The notes beneath the pieces are model-generated. The model worked only from the letters and a program-made list of their open reading frames with translations. It was not told the DNA's origin and made no database searches. Positions 6,987-14,306 of a DNA stretch of 17,171 bases are shown here, in pieces (the first letter of the stretch is position 1; each line of letters starts with the position of its first letter). The DNA is from JBAXTZ01 sp041666525 (GTDB taxonomy: Bacteria > Bacillota > Negativicutes > JBAXTZ01), in contig JBAYGT010000027.1 of the NCBI GenBank assembly GCA_041666525.1, forward strand, positions 1-17,171, written 5' to 3'. Made by a program: the position numbers and the translations under genes.

Positions 6987-7567
6987 TTATAGAATATTGA
7001 ATAACCGATTTCACCGTAAACATCGTTGTTCATATAATTGGGAAAGAAAAACCGGCCATTCGAAGTATGGGTGATATTAGCTGAGAAACTAATCGATTCC
7101 TTCTCTGACAGAAAATAATAGGCACCAGCTCCAAAAACCAGTTCGATATTGAACCCGTTCGACGATGGCTTAGCTTCGGTTAATATTGACGAGTAGTGCG
7201 GCCCGATTCCAAAAAAACCAAAACCGGCTACTTTTTCGGTAAATTTATAACGATACTGTACTCCCGCATTTATTCCGGCTTCAAAGTTCGCGCCAACCGC
7301 CTGTTGATAAATTGGTTCGAAAAAATAAGAGCTGGTACCGTTTTCTGAGTGGTAAAATTGATTGGCAAAATAGCCGGATACACTACCTGTCATATAGTCA
7401 TTACGACTGTTATCCCACGGTGTAAGCGCCCAGTTATCTCCGCCATAACCGATTTTTATCCCCACTTCGTCAAAACAATGTTTTTCTATTGTTTCAGCGG
7501 CAAAAGTAACCAAGCAGCTGCTGCTAATAAAAACAACTGCAAACATATACCAGATCATTTTTTTCAT
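6983..7567 (-). CDS. PagL-like outer-membrane protein A3 (putative lipid A deacylase), 194 aa
   Basis: This is the most divergent of three paralogues. A signal peptide covers residues 1-23 (TFA|AE). The mature part has the G-Y-G-G-D-x-W motif shared with A1 and A2, aromatic-rich alternating strands (F-E-P-I-Y-Q-Q, G-I-G-P-H-Y-S-S) and the C-terminal H-T-S-N-G-R (His167, Ser169) of the PagL/acyloxyacyl-hydrolase barrel. PagL enzymes remove the 3-O acyl chain of lipid A at the outer membrane. At the place of the third catalytic residue in PagL (14 after His) there is Asn, followed by Asp182. It is last in the array, 16 bases after B2 with GAGG upstream, and overlaps the convergent ade by 4 bases. 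It could also be a non-enzymatic barrel that keeps the fold. Confidence 0.65.
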   Translation of the reverse strand: MKKMIWYMFAVVFISSSCLVTFAAETIEKHCFDEVGIKIGYGGDNWALTPWDNSRNDYMTGSVSGYFANQFYHSENGTSSYFFEPIYQQAVGANFEAGINAGVQYRYKFTEKVAGFGFFGIGPHYSSILTEAKPSSNGFNIELVFGAGAYYFLSEKESISFSANITHTSNGRFFFPNYMNNDVYGEIGYSIFYN

Positions 7568-7583
7568 TTACGCCTCAAGCACT

Positions 7584-8243
7584 TCAGAATTTATAGGTAA
7601 CCGACAATTCCGGATACCAGACAGAAATATTATAACAATTGGATAGTGGTCCGGTTTTTGCCACTCCGTTATGAAGAACAACTCCGTTCATCGATATACC
7701 CGCAACAAAACGCTCGGCAAGTTTATAGTCACCACCGGCGGTGATGGTCGTCGCACTGCCACTCCAGGAAAAATCGGCATATAAACTGGCGCTGTCCAAA
7801 TACTCGTAATCAAGCATCAATCCGAATTTTAGCAGACTAAATACATCAACAGCCTGCCGGCTGCCGCCCAGTTGATAATCGCCAAAACCGGTATATAACA
7901 CAAGAAACGTTGGTTGCGTTAAATGAAATCCCCACAGAAATTCGATATTCTGGTCAGAATATCGACAATTTTGATTTTGGGCATTACCAAACAATGGTTC
8001 GTCACCATGGATTCTGAGCGCAAACGGTTTGCCCAACCCTATAGTTGCCGAATACGCCACACCGTAATTACTCCAATACGGACTCAGTAACGCACCGCTC
8101 CCATCTTCGTAGGTAGCCGAAATTTGCGGCGCCGTAATTCCTGCATCAATACTGACTTCACCAAATTCATAGATTGTCAACGGCGCCGCAAATCCCGGAA
8201 CCATAGTCAGACACATAATAAAAGTCAGTAACAATAGTTTCAT
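7584..8243 (-). CDS. outer-membrane beta-barrel protein B2, unknown function, 219 aa
   Basis: A signal peptide (residues 1-19, PGFA|APL) is followed by A-P-L-T-x-Y-x-F-G and a V-S-I-D-A-G-I strand, the same opening as B1. The rest alternates polar and hydrophobic residues in about eight to ten strands and ends in V-T-Y-K-F; a terminal Phe is the usual barrel-assembly signal. The frame also opens at a TTG three codons earlier (8252), but the ATG at 8243 is chosen because its MKLLLL start aligns with B1. Apart from both ends and a G-L-G-x-x-x-A-x-R-I segment it shares little with B1 (about a quarter of residues by eye). Function is unknown; porin, adhesin and lipid-A-enzyme partner are all possible. 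Confidence 0.65.
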   Translation of the reverse strand: MKLLLLTFIMCLTMVPGFAAPLTIYEFGEVSIDAGITAPQISATYEDGSGALLSPYWSNYGVAYSATIGLGKPFALRIHGDEPLFGNAQNQNCRYSDQNIEFLWGFHLTQPTFLVLYTGFGDYQLGGSRQAVDVFSLLKFGLMLDYEYLDSASLYADFSWSGSATTITAGGDYKLAERFVAGISMNGVVLHNGVAKTGPLSNCYNISVWYPELSVTYKF

Positions 8244-8289
8244 CTCAATCAACCGCCAATTTCATACAATCACAAAAATTTTGCTATTT

Positions 8290-8925
8290 TCAGTCGGAAA
8301 ACCATGAATAACCGGCCATAACATACCAGTCATTATATTGAAGCATCGGCCAATCCAGCCTTCCGTTGGAATTGTGCTTGAGTTTCAGCGCTAAACTTAT
8401 TGCGGTTTCATCCTGTAAATGATAGTAGGTTCCAACGGTAAACGCATCTAACAAACACCACCCGCTTCCAGGCGGTGCTGTTTCGGTTTGGGTTGATGCA
8501 TAATACGGACCGCTACTAAAGCTGACAAAACCATCGAATCTATTGTACACCGGCACCCGATATTGAATACCCACACTCAAACCGGCCTCAAACCCTTTAT
8601 TTATCCCCTGCTCATACCCAGGCTCGAGATAAAATGAGAGTACGCCGGGTATTTTTTTAAAATCCGGGAAAATCCGGCTCAAATCAGCACCAAAATGTCC
8701 GGCAACCGCAATCGTCATATATTCGCCACGATAACTGGGCGGGCCGATTCCGCTATCCGCCCAGCGGTCACCACCAAAACCCAAAATTACCGCTTTTTCG
8801 GTAATCGCCGGTAGCTTGTCATGTATGGCATAACTTGTCAATTCGGCGCAACAAACGTTGCCCGGCCGCAAATTAACCATCATAAACAAAACAACCAGCA
8901 GTAGCGCTTTTATATAAAGGCTCAT
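8290..8925 (-). CDS. PagL-like outer-membrane protein A2 (putative lipid A deacylase), 211 aa
   Basis: A signal peptide ends near residue 27 (VCC|AE or NVCCA|E). The mature protein is close to A1, about 60% identical by hand alignment, with shared blocks G-G-D-x-W, S-Y-R-G, R-I-F-P-D-F-K, I-P-G-V-L-S-F-Y, Y-R-V-P-V-Y and G-T-Y-Y-H-L. The C-terminus carries K-H-N-S-N-G-R-L-D-W-P with His184 and Ser186, matching the HxSN motif of PagL deacylases, and the last residues form a terminal strand (A-G-Y-S-W-F). The residue 14 after His is Asn198, then Asp199, instead of the PagL Glu. It starts 15 bases after B1 with GGAAAC as a weak ribosome site. Lipid A deacylation is inferred from the motif and fold pattern only. 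Confidence 0.68.
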   Translation of the reverse strand: MSLYIKALLLVVLFMMVNLRPGNVCCAELTSYAIHDKLPAITEKAVILGFGGDRWADSGIGPPSYRGEYMTIAVAGHFGADLSRIFPDFKKIPGVLSFYLEPGYEQGINKGFEAGLSVGIQYRVPVYNRFDGFVSFSSGPYYASTQTETAPPGSGWCLLDAFTVGTYYHLQDETAISLALKLKHNSNGRLDWPMLQYNDWYVMAGYSWFSD

Positions 8926-8940
8926 ACCGTTTCCTTAAAA

Positions 8941-9627
8941 CTAAAATTTATAGGTAATACCGACTTTGGGAATCCATGACCGGATTTTGAAAAGATTTGC
9001 ATCATATTTTTTCACAAATTCATCATTTCCATGCAAAGCGTTATATTCAACTTCAAGATTCAATTCCAAATTTTTATTCAGGCCATAGGCCGCGCCAACA
9101 AGCGCTTCAGTATCTAACGAACCCCAAGCCATTTCCAAGTAAGTGGTTACATTATCCACTGGCCGGAAGTTGAACTGCCCCCCCATGTGATAACCCAGTT
9201 CACTAAAACAATTGCTACCTGACACTACGTTTTGTAATCCAACAGCATATTCCAGACCACCGGCGTACACTGCAACAAACAGCGGCCATATATCTGATTG
9301 AAATCCCAGTAAAACGTCATAGTTTTGTTTGCTAAAATAATAATTCCCGCTGACCGGCCGGCCACCAACCGGTATAAAACTATTGCTTGTACCGATACGA
9401 GCCGCTAAATGATATCCCAACCCAACGGTGGCTTCAAGTTCCCCGCCCCAATTAACACCGTACGCGTTGCTTGGAATAACCATGCCGTTGGCATCTGTTG
9501 CTTGAATACAAGGAAGCGTTACAAACAAATCTACCGCTGCTCTGCCAAAATTATAATCGGTAAGCGGCGCCGCAAAGGCGCCGCTCGTAATGAGTAAGAG
9601 CGAAAAAATTAATACTACTCTCTTCAA
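8941..9627 (-). CDS. outer-membrane beta-barrel protein B1, unknown function, 228 aa
   Basis: The start is TTG at 9627-9625, supported by a strong AGGAGGG about 4 bases upstream and by a normal signal peptide (residues 1-19, GAFA|APL). The mature part begins A-P-L-T-D-Y-N-F-G-R-A-A-V-D-L, an opening I associate with uncharacterised Negativicutes outer-membrane proteins (memory-based, not searched). It continues as alternating strands with aromatic girdle residues and ends G-I-T-Y-K-F with the barrel-terminal Phe. It lies between A1 and A2 in the array. Function is unknown. Its pairing with PagL-like genes suggests joint outer-membrane work, but no catalytic motif is visible in the B family. 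Confidence 0.65.
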   Translation of the reverse strand: MKRVVLIFSLLLITSGAFAAPLTDYNFGRAAVDLFVTLPCIQATDANGMVIPSNAYGVNWGGELEATVGLGYHLAARIGTSNSFIPVGGRPVSGNYYFSKQNYDVLLGFQSDIWPLFVAVYAGGLEYAVGLQNVVSGSNCFSELGYHMGGQFNFRPVDNVTTYLEMAWGSLDTEALVGAAYGLNKNLELNLEVEYNALHGNDEFVKKYDANLFKIRSWIPKVGITYKF

Positions 9628-9672
9628 AATCCCTCCTGCTTTAACGGCTGAGTAATTTCAGGTGAACAATTA

Positions 9673-10311
9673 TCAATCATAAAACCACGAGTAGCCGGCA
9701 ATGACCGACCAATCGTTATAAATGTGTATCGGCCAATCCAGCCGGCCGTTAGAATTGTGTTTTAAACGTAATCCCAGATTAATTGCTGAATCATCCTCAA
9801 GATGATAATAAGTTCCAAAACTTACCGTGCCGGCAATACACCAGCCATTACCCGGCGGGTTATCATCTTGCAAAGTGGATACATAGGACGGTCCGCCGCC
9901 TAAGCCCAAATATCCGTCAAAACGGTCATATACCGGAACCCGGTAAAAAATCCCCATGTTCAACCAGGCTTCAAACCCGCCATGTATTCCTTGATCATAG
10001 GTTGGCTCAAAGTAAAACGACAACACACCGGGAATGTTTTTAAAATCCGGAAAAATCCGGCTCATATCAGCCGCAAAGTGTCCTGCTATCATAATCGTCT
10101 GATAATCACCTCGGTAGCTGTCCGGACCAATAGAAGTCTGGCTCCACTTGTCTCCGCCATAGCCCAAAAGCAATCCCTTTTCTGTAAATGCCGGCGGCTT
10201 GTCTTCTGTCGTAGCTACTACTGACTCGGCGAAACAGTTGCAATTAAATACCAAAATCGCCGCTATCTGCAATAGCGTAAAGAACAATATTGTTTTTTGC
10301 TTGATTTTCAT
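9673..10311 (-). CDS. PagL-like outer-membrane protein A1 (putative lipid A deacylase), 212 aa
   Basis: This is the first gene of the array, 29 bases after the EamA gene, with AGGGG before its ATG. The signal peptide runs to about residue 28 (CFA|ES). The mature sequence has G-Y-G-G-D-K-W, S-Y-R-G-D-Y, R-I-F-P-D-F-K, I-P-G-V-L-S-F-Y-F-E-P and G-L-G-G-G-P-S-Y, then H-N-S-N-G-R with His185 and Ser187, the presumed catalytic pair of a PagL-type lipid A 3-O-deacylase. Asn199-Asp200 follow where PagL has its catalytic Glu. It is about 60% identical to A2 and much less to A3. The high similarity to A2 points to recent duplication or gene conversion. Confidence 0.68.
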   Translation of the reverse strand: MKIKQKTILFFTLLQIAAILVFNCNCFAESVVATTEDKPPAFTEKGLLLGYGGDKWSQTSIGPDSYRGDYQTIMIAGHFAADMSRIFPDFKNIPGVLSFYFEPTYDQGIHGGFEAWLNMGIFYRVPVYDRFDGYLGLGGGPSYVSTLQDDNPPGNGWCIAGTVSFGTYYHLEDDSAINLGLRLKHNSNGRLDWPIHIYNDWSVIAGYSWFYD

Positions 10312-10340
10312 TAGTTTCCCCTTGCATCAAGTTTCAGTAA

Positions 10341-11228
10341 TCAGCGACCAAACTTTCGCCGCCCGCTCCTCACCAACGGCCCTAATTGCGAAATCAACAT
10401 TCCCGCAAGCATCAACGCACAACCAATAATTTCTCGTTCGGTCAGGTGTTCGCCCAATATCAGCCAACCACTCAGCGCCGCAAAGACCGTTTCCAGGCTT
10501 AAAATAATCGCCGCGTGCGCTGGTTTGGCATCTTTTTGCGCAATGACCTGAAGTGTGTAGGCAAAACCGACGGAAACAATTCCGGCGAATAATATTGAAG
10601 GCAACGCCCCATCCAGCCCGATTAATGTAATGGGTTCAAAAAACAGCGCGGCAATCATACTAAACGTTGCGCACACCGCGAATTGAAGGCAAGACAGCTG
10701 AATCGCATCGACTTGCTTGACGTAGTGATCAATTACCAGAATATGTGCCGACCAGACGAACGCACCAAGCAACATCAGAAAATCACCGTAAGAAATAGTA
10801 AAGTCGCCTTTTATCGACAACAGATACAATCCAACGACAGCCACAGCACAACCCAGCCAGACACTTTTTCCGGCTTTGTGTTTAAGAAATATGCCAATCA
10901 GCGGCACAATTACGATATACAAACAAGTTATAAATCCGGCTTTGCCAATCGTGGTATATTGAATGCCGGTTTGTTGAAACGATGCCGCAACAAACAATAC
11001 CCCACCAACAACAGCTCCGGCCGTCAAGGTTGTTTTCACGCTCGCGTGCCGGACTCGGCGTTTGAGCAAAAAAGCCGGGATTATCAAAACAAAACTGCCT
11101 AACGCAAAGCGTACGCCACCGAATAGAAACGGCCCGATATATTGCATACTGATGCTTTGCGCCACAAATGCCGTTCCCCAAATGGTTGCAGCTATCAGGA
11201 GCAAAATATTCGCGCGCATTTGTCTCAT
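10341..11228 (-). CDS. EamA/DMT-family exporter, 295 aa
   Basis: This is an inner-membrane transporter of the drug/metabolite superfamily with about ten transmembrane helices in two EamA repeats. The first repeat opens with I-A-A-T-I-W-G-T-A-F-V-A-Q (13-25), the second around 148 with G-D-F-L-M-L-L-G-A-F-V-W-S. The typical closing segment S-L-E-T-V-F-A-A-L-S-G-W-L-I-L-G-E (244-260) and the basic tail (R-S-G-R-R-K) are present. Members export amino acids, metabolites or other small molecules; the substrate is not readable here. Start: AGGAG seven bases upstream of the first ATG. It follows the ThrE-type exporter by 31 bases, so the two exporters are probably co-transcribed and may share an amino-acid-related role (inference). 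Confidence 0.85.
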   Translation of the reverse strand: MRQMRANILLLIAATIWGTAFVAQSISMQYIGPFLFGGVRFALGSFVLIIPAFLLKRRVRHASVKTTLTAGAVVGGVLFVAASFQQTGIQYTTIGKAGFITCLYIVIVPLIGIFLKHKAGKSVWLGCAVAVVGLYLLSIKGDFTISYGDFLMLLGAFVWSAHILVIDHYVKQVDAIQLSCLQFAVCATFSMIAALFFEPITLIGLDGALPSILFAGIVSVGFAYTLQVIAQKDAKPAHAAIILSLETVFAALSGWLILGEHLTEREIIGCALMLAGMLISQLGPLVRSGRRKFGR

Positions 11229-11259
11229 AATAAAACTCCTGTGCGTATTTCAACCTTCT

Positions 11260-12483
11260 TTAGTTCTTGGTCTGGGGCATTAGCATATCCACGGCCAAAT
11301 AGCCGGTTATTATCGCCATCGCCACACCAAACGTCATCAACGCGCCGCTCATGCCGTGTTCGGGACGATTGTTCATGAAATCCAGCGCCGCACGAAAACC
11401 GGTACCGCCCGGCACGAGAATAATTGCGCAGGGAACTTTGATTATCAAATCGCTGCACTTTCGAATTCGTGCATAGATGTTGCCGGTAAACGCGGCAAAA
11501 ACCGCGGCTATTGCCGTACCCTGTATCGCGCCGTAAGCCTCACCAAAATGTATTACAATTAAAGTTGTCACAACACATGCCAGCACCAGCGCCACCACAT
11601 GACGGGTGTTGATTTGATAATAAAATACAAAAGCTACCGCTGCCAAAATCGCCGCAACAACCAACTGCAAATAATCCGGCGGAACCGGTGAATAATCTGG
11701 TTGCGCAATATGGAAAGCCTGTACCAAAAACGAACCAAATACTACTCCGGCTGCCAACATCAAAAACGTAGTCGCGGCATTCAACAGATGCGACCAGCCG
11801 GTAATAACGTGCCGTGCAGCAATTTCATTAAGCGCCCGGGTCGTCGTATACCCCGGCATCAACGGCATCAGTCCGCATATAATTGTCAATGTAACCGATA
11901 ACGGCTGTAAAATCATCGCCAGAAAAACTGCCATAAAAGATGCCAAAACTGCCGCCAGCGGCTCAAAAGCGCCGACGCTGCCGCGGTCATTAATCCGTCC
12001 TTCAAATTTTAAATGCACAACCGCCAAAACAAGCGCAATTATCGCCGCGGCTAGTGCTTCACGCCAATTACCCATAAATATTATTGCAAACGGCCCGGCA
12101 ATTAATGGCCAGGAAACCAATTCCCAACGCGATGAATATAATTTACGGCGGTTCGATATTTGCCGAAGCGCAAACAAGCTTTGCCCGACATTTGCTTTAT
12201 CCAGCAGAACATTCTCGACAATTTTTTGCGTCTGCTCCAGCTTATCGACATCGATTGCCGAACCGGCCAAGCGCGTTAAGTTTACCCGTTGCTCAAGTTG
12301 CTTGCCAAAGGCGGTAAATAACATATTATTAAAAACTACGAACTGCCCGCGCGACTCTAATTTATCACACAGCAACCGTAGAACATCTTCTGTTTCAAAA
12401 ACCGTCGCACCGTAACGCGACAACAGTTCCGCTGATAACAGCAAAAACTGCATTTCTAAAGTATCATTATTTTCAACAGCCAA
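11260..12483 (-). CDS. ThrE-type threonine/serine exporter, 407 aa
   Basis: This inner-membrane protein joins the two ThrE domains in one chain: an N-terminal part (about 10-250) with L-L-S-R-Y-G-A-T-V-F-E-T-E-D and R-L-A-G-S-A-I-D-V, then helices including M-P-L-M-P-G-Y-T-T-T-R-A; and a C-terminal part (about 265-400) of five helices including the loop V-P-G-G-T-G-F. About ten transmembrane segments are expected. Known members export threonine and serine by proton-driven transport. The TTG at 12483 is chosen as start because GGAGG lies 6 bases before it. Another in-frame TTG at 12504 would include this ribosome site in the coding region. It heads the run that continues into the EamA gene and the outer-membrane array. 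Confidence 0.83.
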   Translation of the reverse strand: MAVENNDTLEMQFLLLSAELLSRYGATVFETEDVLRLLCDKLESRGQFVVFNNMLFTAFGKQLEQRVNLTRLAGSAIDVDKLEQTQKIVENVLLDKANVGQSLFALRQISNRRKLYSSRWELVSWPLIAGPFAIIFMGNWREALAAAIIALVLAVVHLKFEGRINDRGSVGAFEPLAAVLASFMAVFLAMILQPLSVTLTIICGLMPLMPGYTTTRALNEIAARHVITGWSHLLNAATTFLMLAAGVVFGSFLVQAFHIAQPDYSPVPPDYLQLVVAAILAAVAFVFYYQINTRHVVALVLACVVTTLIVIHFGEAYGAIQGTAIAAVFAAFTGNIYARIRKCSDLIIKVPCAIILVPGGTGFRAALDFMNNRPEHGMSGALMTFGVAMAIITGYLAVDMLMPQTKN

Positions 12484-12514
12484 AATTGTCCTCCGTAGCC
12501 GCAACAGGAATGGG

Positions 12515-12553
12515 AATACGGCTCCTGCGATATTTTATCACAAAAGCCGTATT
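12515..12553 (-). promoter_or_regulatory. inverted repeat around a possible -10 box before the ThrE gene
   Basis: A perfect 9-base inverted repeat, aatacggct (12515-12523) and agccgtatt (12545-12553), frames 21 bases. Within them the minus strand reads TGATAAAAT, holding a possible -10 box (TAAAAT, 12537-12532). This layout fits a repressor operator over the core promoter. It could also form an RNA hairpin if transcription starts further upstream; no T tract follows, so it is not a terminator. The -35 match at 17 bases (TATACT) is poor. The 113-base gap holding it is the longest non-coding stretch in the window and the likely promoter of the ThrE-EamA-array run. Confidence 0.4.
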
Positions 12554-12596
12554 GAGTATATAACCTGAGTATAAAAGGTGAATAATGGCCGAAAGG

Positions 12597-14279
12597 TTAG
12601 AAATAGTAGTTAAGTTCACACTTTGCTACATTGTATGCCGCAGTGGCGTCATTGGTATAGGCTGGCAGTAGCGAACCAGCCACCGGGGTATGCATCGGGA
12701 AAGTTTGCGAGAAGCTGAAATGGAAATCTGTATTGTGTATCGGCGCCCAATCGACACCAATTTCATAGCCTTGCGCGCCGAGCACGCGGTTTGGTTGATA
12801 AACTTCGTTATCATAATTAGCAGCGTTGGTAAAATCGCCGCCCCAAGTCGCACCGGCACCGATATAGCTACCCTGTCCATACACTCCGACCGAGCCCTGT
12901 TTGGTCTGATCAAAACCGCCGTAAGACAACCGTGCAAGCACTCCGGTATTATCCACCCAATTCGGGGTGTACATATTGGCCTGAGAAATTTGAGTAGTTC
13001 CGGTTGGCATCGTTGCGTTAGTATTTATCGAATAATTTGTTGAAGCGGAAGCATATACCGCCAACTGAATTTTGTCATTCAGCGCCTGCTCCCAGCCCAC
13101 TTCGATAAACTGTAACGGGTTACCGTACTGAAACGGGTTGGTCGGAATCGTAGTCTGTCCGTTTACCGAATCATTGCCAGCGTACGGCCAAAACTGATAG
13201 TAACCGCCATACAACTGGGTATCATCACACAACGAATAACCAACGTCAAATCCGGTTAAAAACGCTGCATCGGGTATATATTCAGTGGTACTCCCGCCTG
13301 TTGTTTTATAATAACCGCTGTAGTTTGCGAAAGATGAATCTTCATAACCGGCAAATATGTCGCCGGTCCATTTGTTACCGGACAACGCAAACCGCACACC
13401 GTTCATGCGATTGTCAAGAACAATACCCTGATTGCCGGTGTTATCATTGAACGGTAGTTGATCAGCCATCCGGCCGATATAGCCGGTCACGCCGAAGGCC
13501 TGCCCGAAATAATTCTGATTAGGTTGCCCACCCGCCGGCGTTCCGCCGGCATAAGTTGTTTCGCCATACAAATTACCGAAAGCCTCCAACTGGCGCAAAT
13601 AAACACAACCTTCTGAATTCAACCCGCCATTGGTATAACCGCTGACATTGCCCGGATCAAAACGGATTTCACCGTAATAATACCAGGTTGGGCTGATGCG
13701 GCCGTTTAACTGCATCTGCAAATAAACGTCGGGCGCAAACTGCACCGGATAAGCCGGTGTATCTGTTGACCCAACTGCCGATGCCGGATTTTGTGAAAAA
13801 TGGGTATCCAACTGCACTTCGGCCTCAAAACTGAACTTCGGCATCCAATATGCAGAGTTGACTATTTCCAGCAACGCCGAAGTCTGTGAAACATCTTTAA
13901 GTTGCGCCGCTTGAACACCCAAAGTTTTCAGCTCGCCGGTATATGCCGTTGCCAACTTATTTATCAACGTGATATCGGTTGAATTGACTTTGCTTGCATT
14001 CTGTTGCACGTATTGCTGCGCATTATGAATAAATTTTGCCATGTCAAACCGGGTAAACACTTTACCACCACTAAACATCGCATCGGAATATCCACCAGTA
14101 ATACCGTCGTTATAAAGCTTCAGTACCGCATTATAGTCCCACGAATCATGCGGCACAGCTGTGGTCGGACCAACTACCTGCGAGGTCACCGGATTCGACG
14201 CCGAATCAGCGGCAAAACCGGGTAAAGAAACACTTGCCAGTAACGTTAGTACTAAAAGAAAGACCAGACTTTTTTTCAT
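12597..14279 (-). CDS. ompM: OmpM-type SLH-domain outer-membrane porin, 560 aa
   Basis: This major outer-membrane protein type is found in Negativicutes: an SLH domain binds polyamine-modified peptidoglycan and a beta-barrel spans the outer membrane, tethering the two. A signal peptide (1-24, GFA|AD) is followed by a short linker, one SLH domain (about 42-90: V-P-H-D-S-W-D-Y, N-D-G-I-T-G-G-Y-S-D, T-R-F-D-M-A-K-F), a helical periplasmic segment (about 95-145) and a barrel from about 150 to the terminal Tyr-Tyr-Phe. The barrel is rich in Tyr, Asn and Gly. AGGAGG five bases upstream supports the ATG. It lies 27 bases after the Nudix gene and could be read through from it. A minus-strand TTGACT at 14333-14328 is a possible -35 box, but the matching -10 (TTAAAA) is poor. 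Confidence 0.85.
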   Translation of the reverse strand: MKKSLVFLLVLTLLASVSLPGFAADSASNPVTSQVVGPTTAVPHDSWDYNAVLKLYNDGITGGYSDAMFSGGKVFTRFDMAKFIHNAQQYVQQNASKVNSTDITLINKLATAYTGELKTLGVQAAQLKDVSQTSALLEIVNSAYWMPKFSFEAEVQLDTHFSQNPASAVGSTDTPAYPVQFAPDVYLQMQLNGRISPTWYYYGEIRFDPGNVSGYTNGGLNSEGCVYLRQLEAFGNLYGETTYAGGTPAGGQPNQNYFGQAFGVTGYIGRMADQLPFNDNTGNQGIVLDNRMNGVRFALSGNKWTGDIFAGYEDSSFANYSGYYKTTGGSTTEYIPDAAFLTGFDVGYSLCDDTQLYGGYYQFWPYAGNDSVNGQTTIPTNPFQYGNPLQFIEVGWEQALNDKIQLAVYASASTNYSINTNATMPTGTTQISQANMYTPNWVDNTGVLARLSYGGFDQTKQGSVGVYGQGSYIGAGATWGGDFTNAANYDNEVYQPNRVLGAQGYEIGVDWAPIHNTDFHFSFSQTFPMHTPVAGSLLPAYTNDATAAYNVAKCELNYYF

Positions 14280-14306
14280 TAACTCCTCCTGATAACTGTA
14301 TATTTT

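Larger units (their letters stand above)
6983..10311 (-). other. alternating A-B-A-B-A array of outer-membrane protein genes
   Basis: Five consecutive minus-strand genes alternate between two families: PagL-like A1 (9673-10311), barrel B1 (8941-9627), A2 (8290-8925), B2 (7584-8243) and A3 (6983-7567). Gaps repeat by type: A to B 45 and 46 bases, B to A 15 and 16 bases. This is best explained by duplication of a two-gene block. All five have signal peptides. No promoter or terminator is seen between them, so one transcript is likely, perhaps continuing from the ThrE and EamA genes. Confidence 0.75.

Noticed and set aside
12484..12504. TTG at 12504 as start of the ThrE-type exporter
   Set aside because: It would put the strong GGAGG inside the coding region; the TTG at 12483 has this site at correct spacing.
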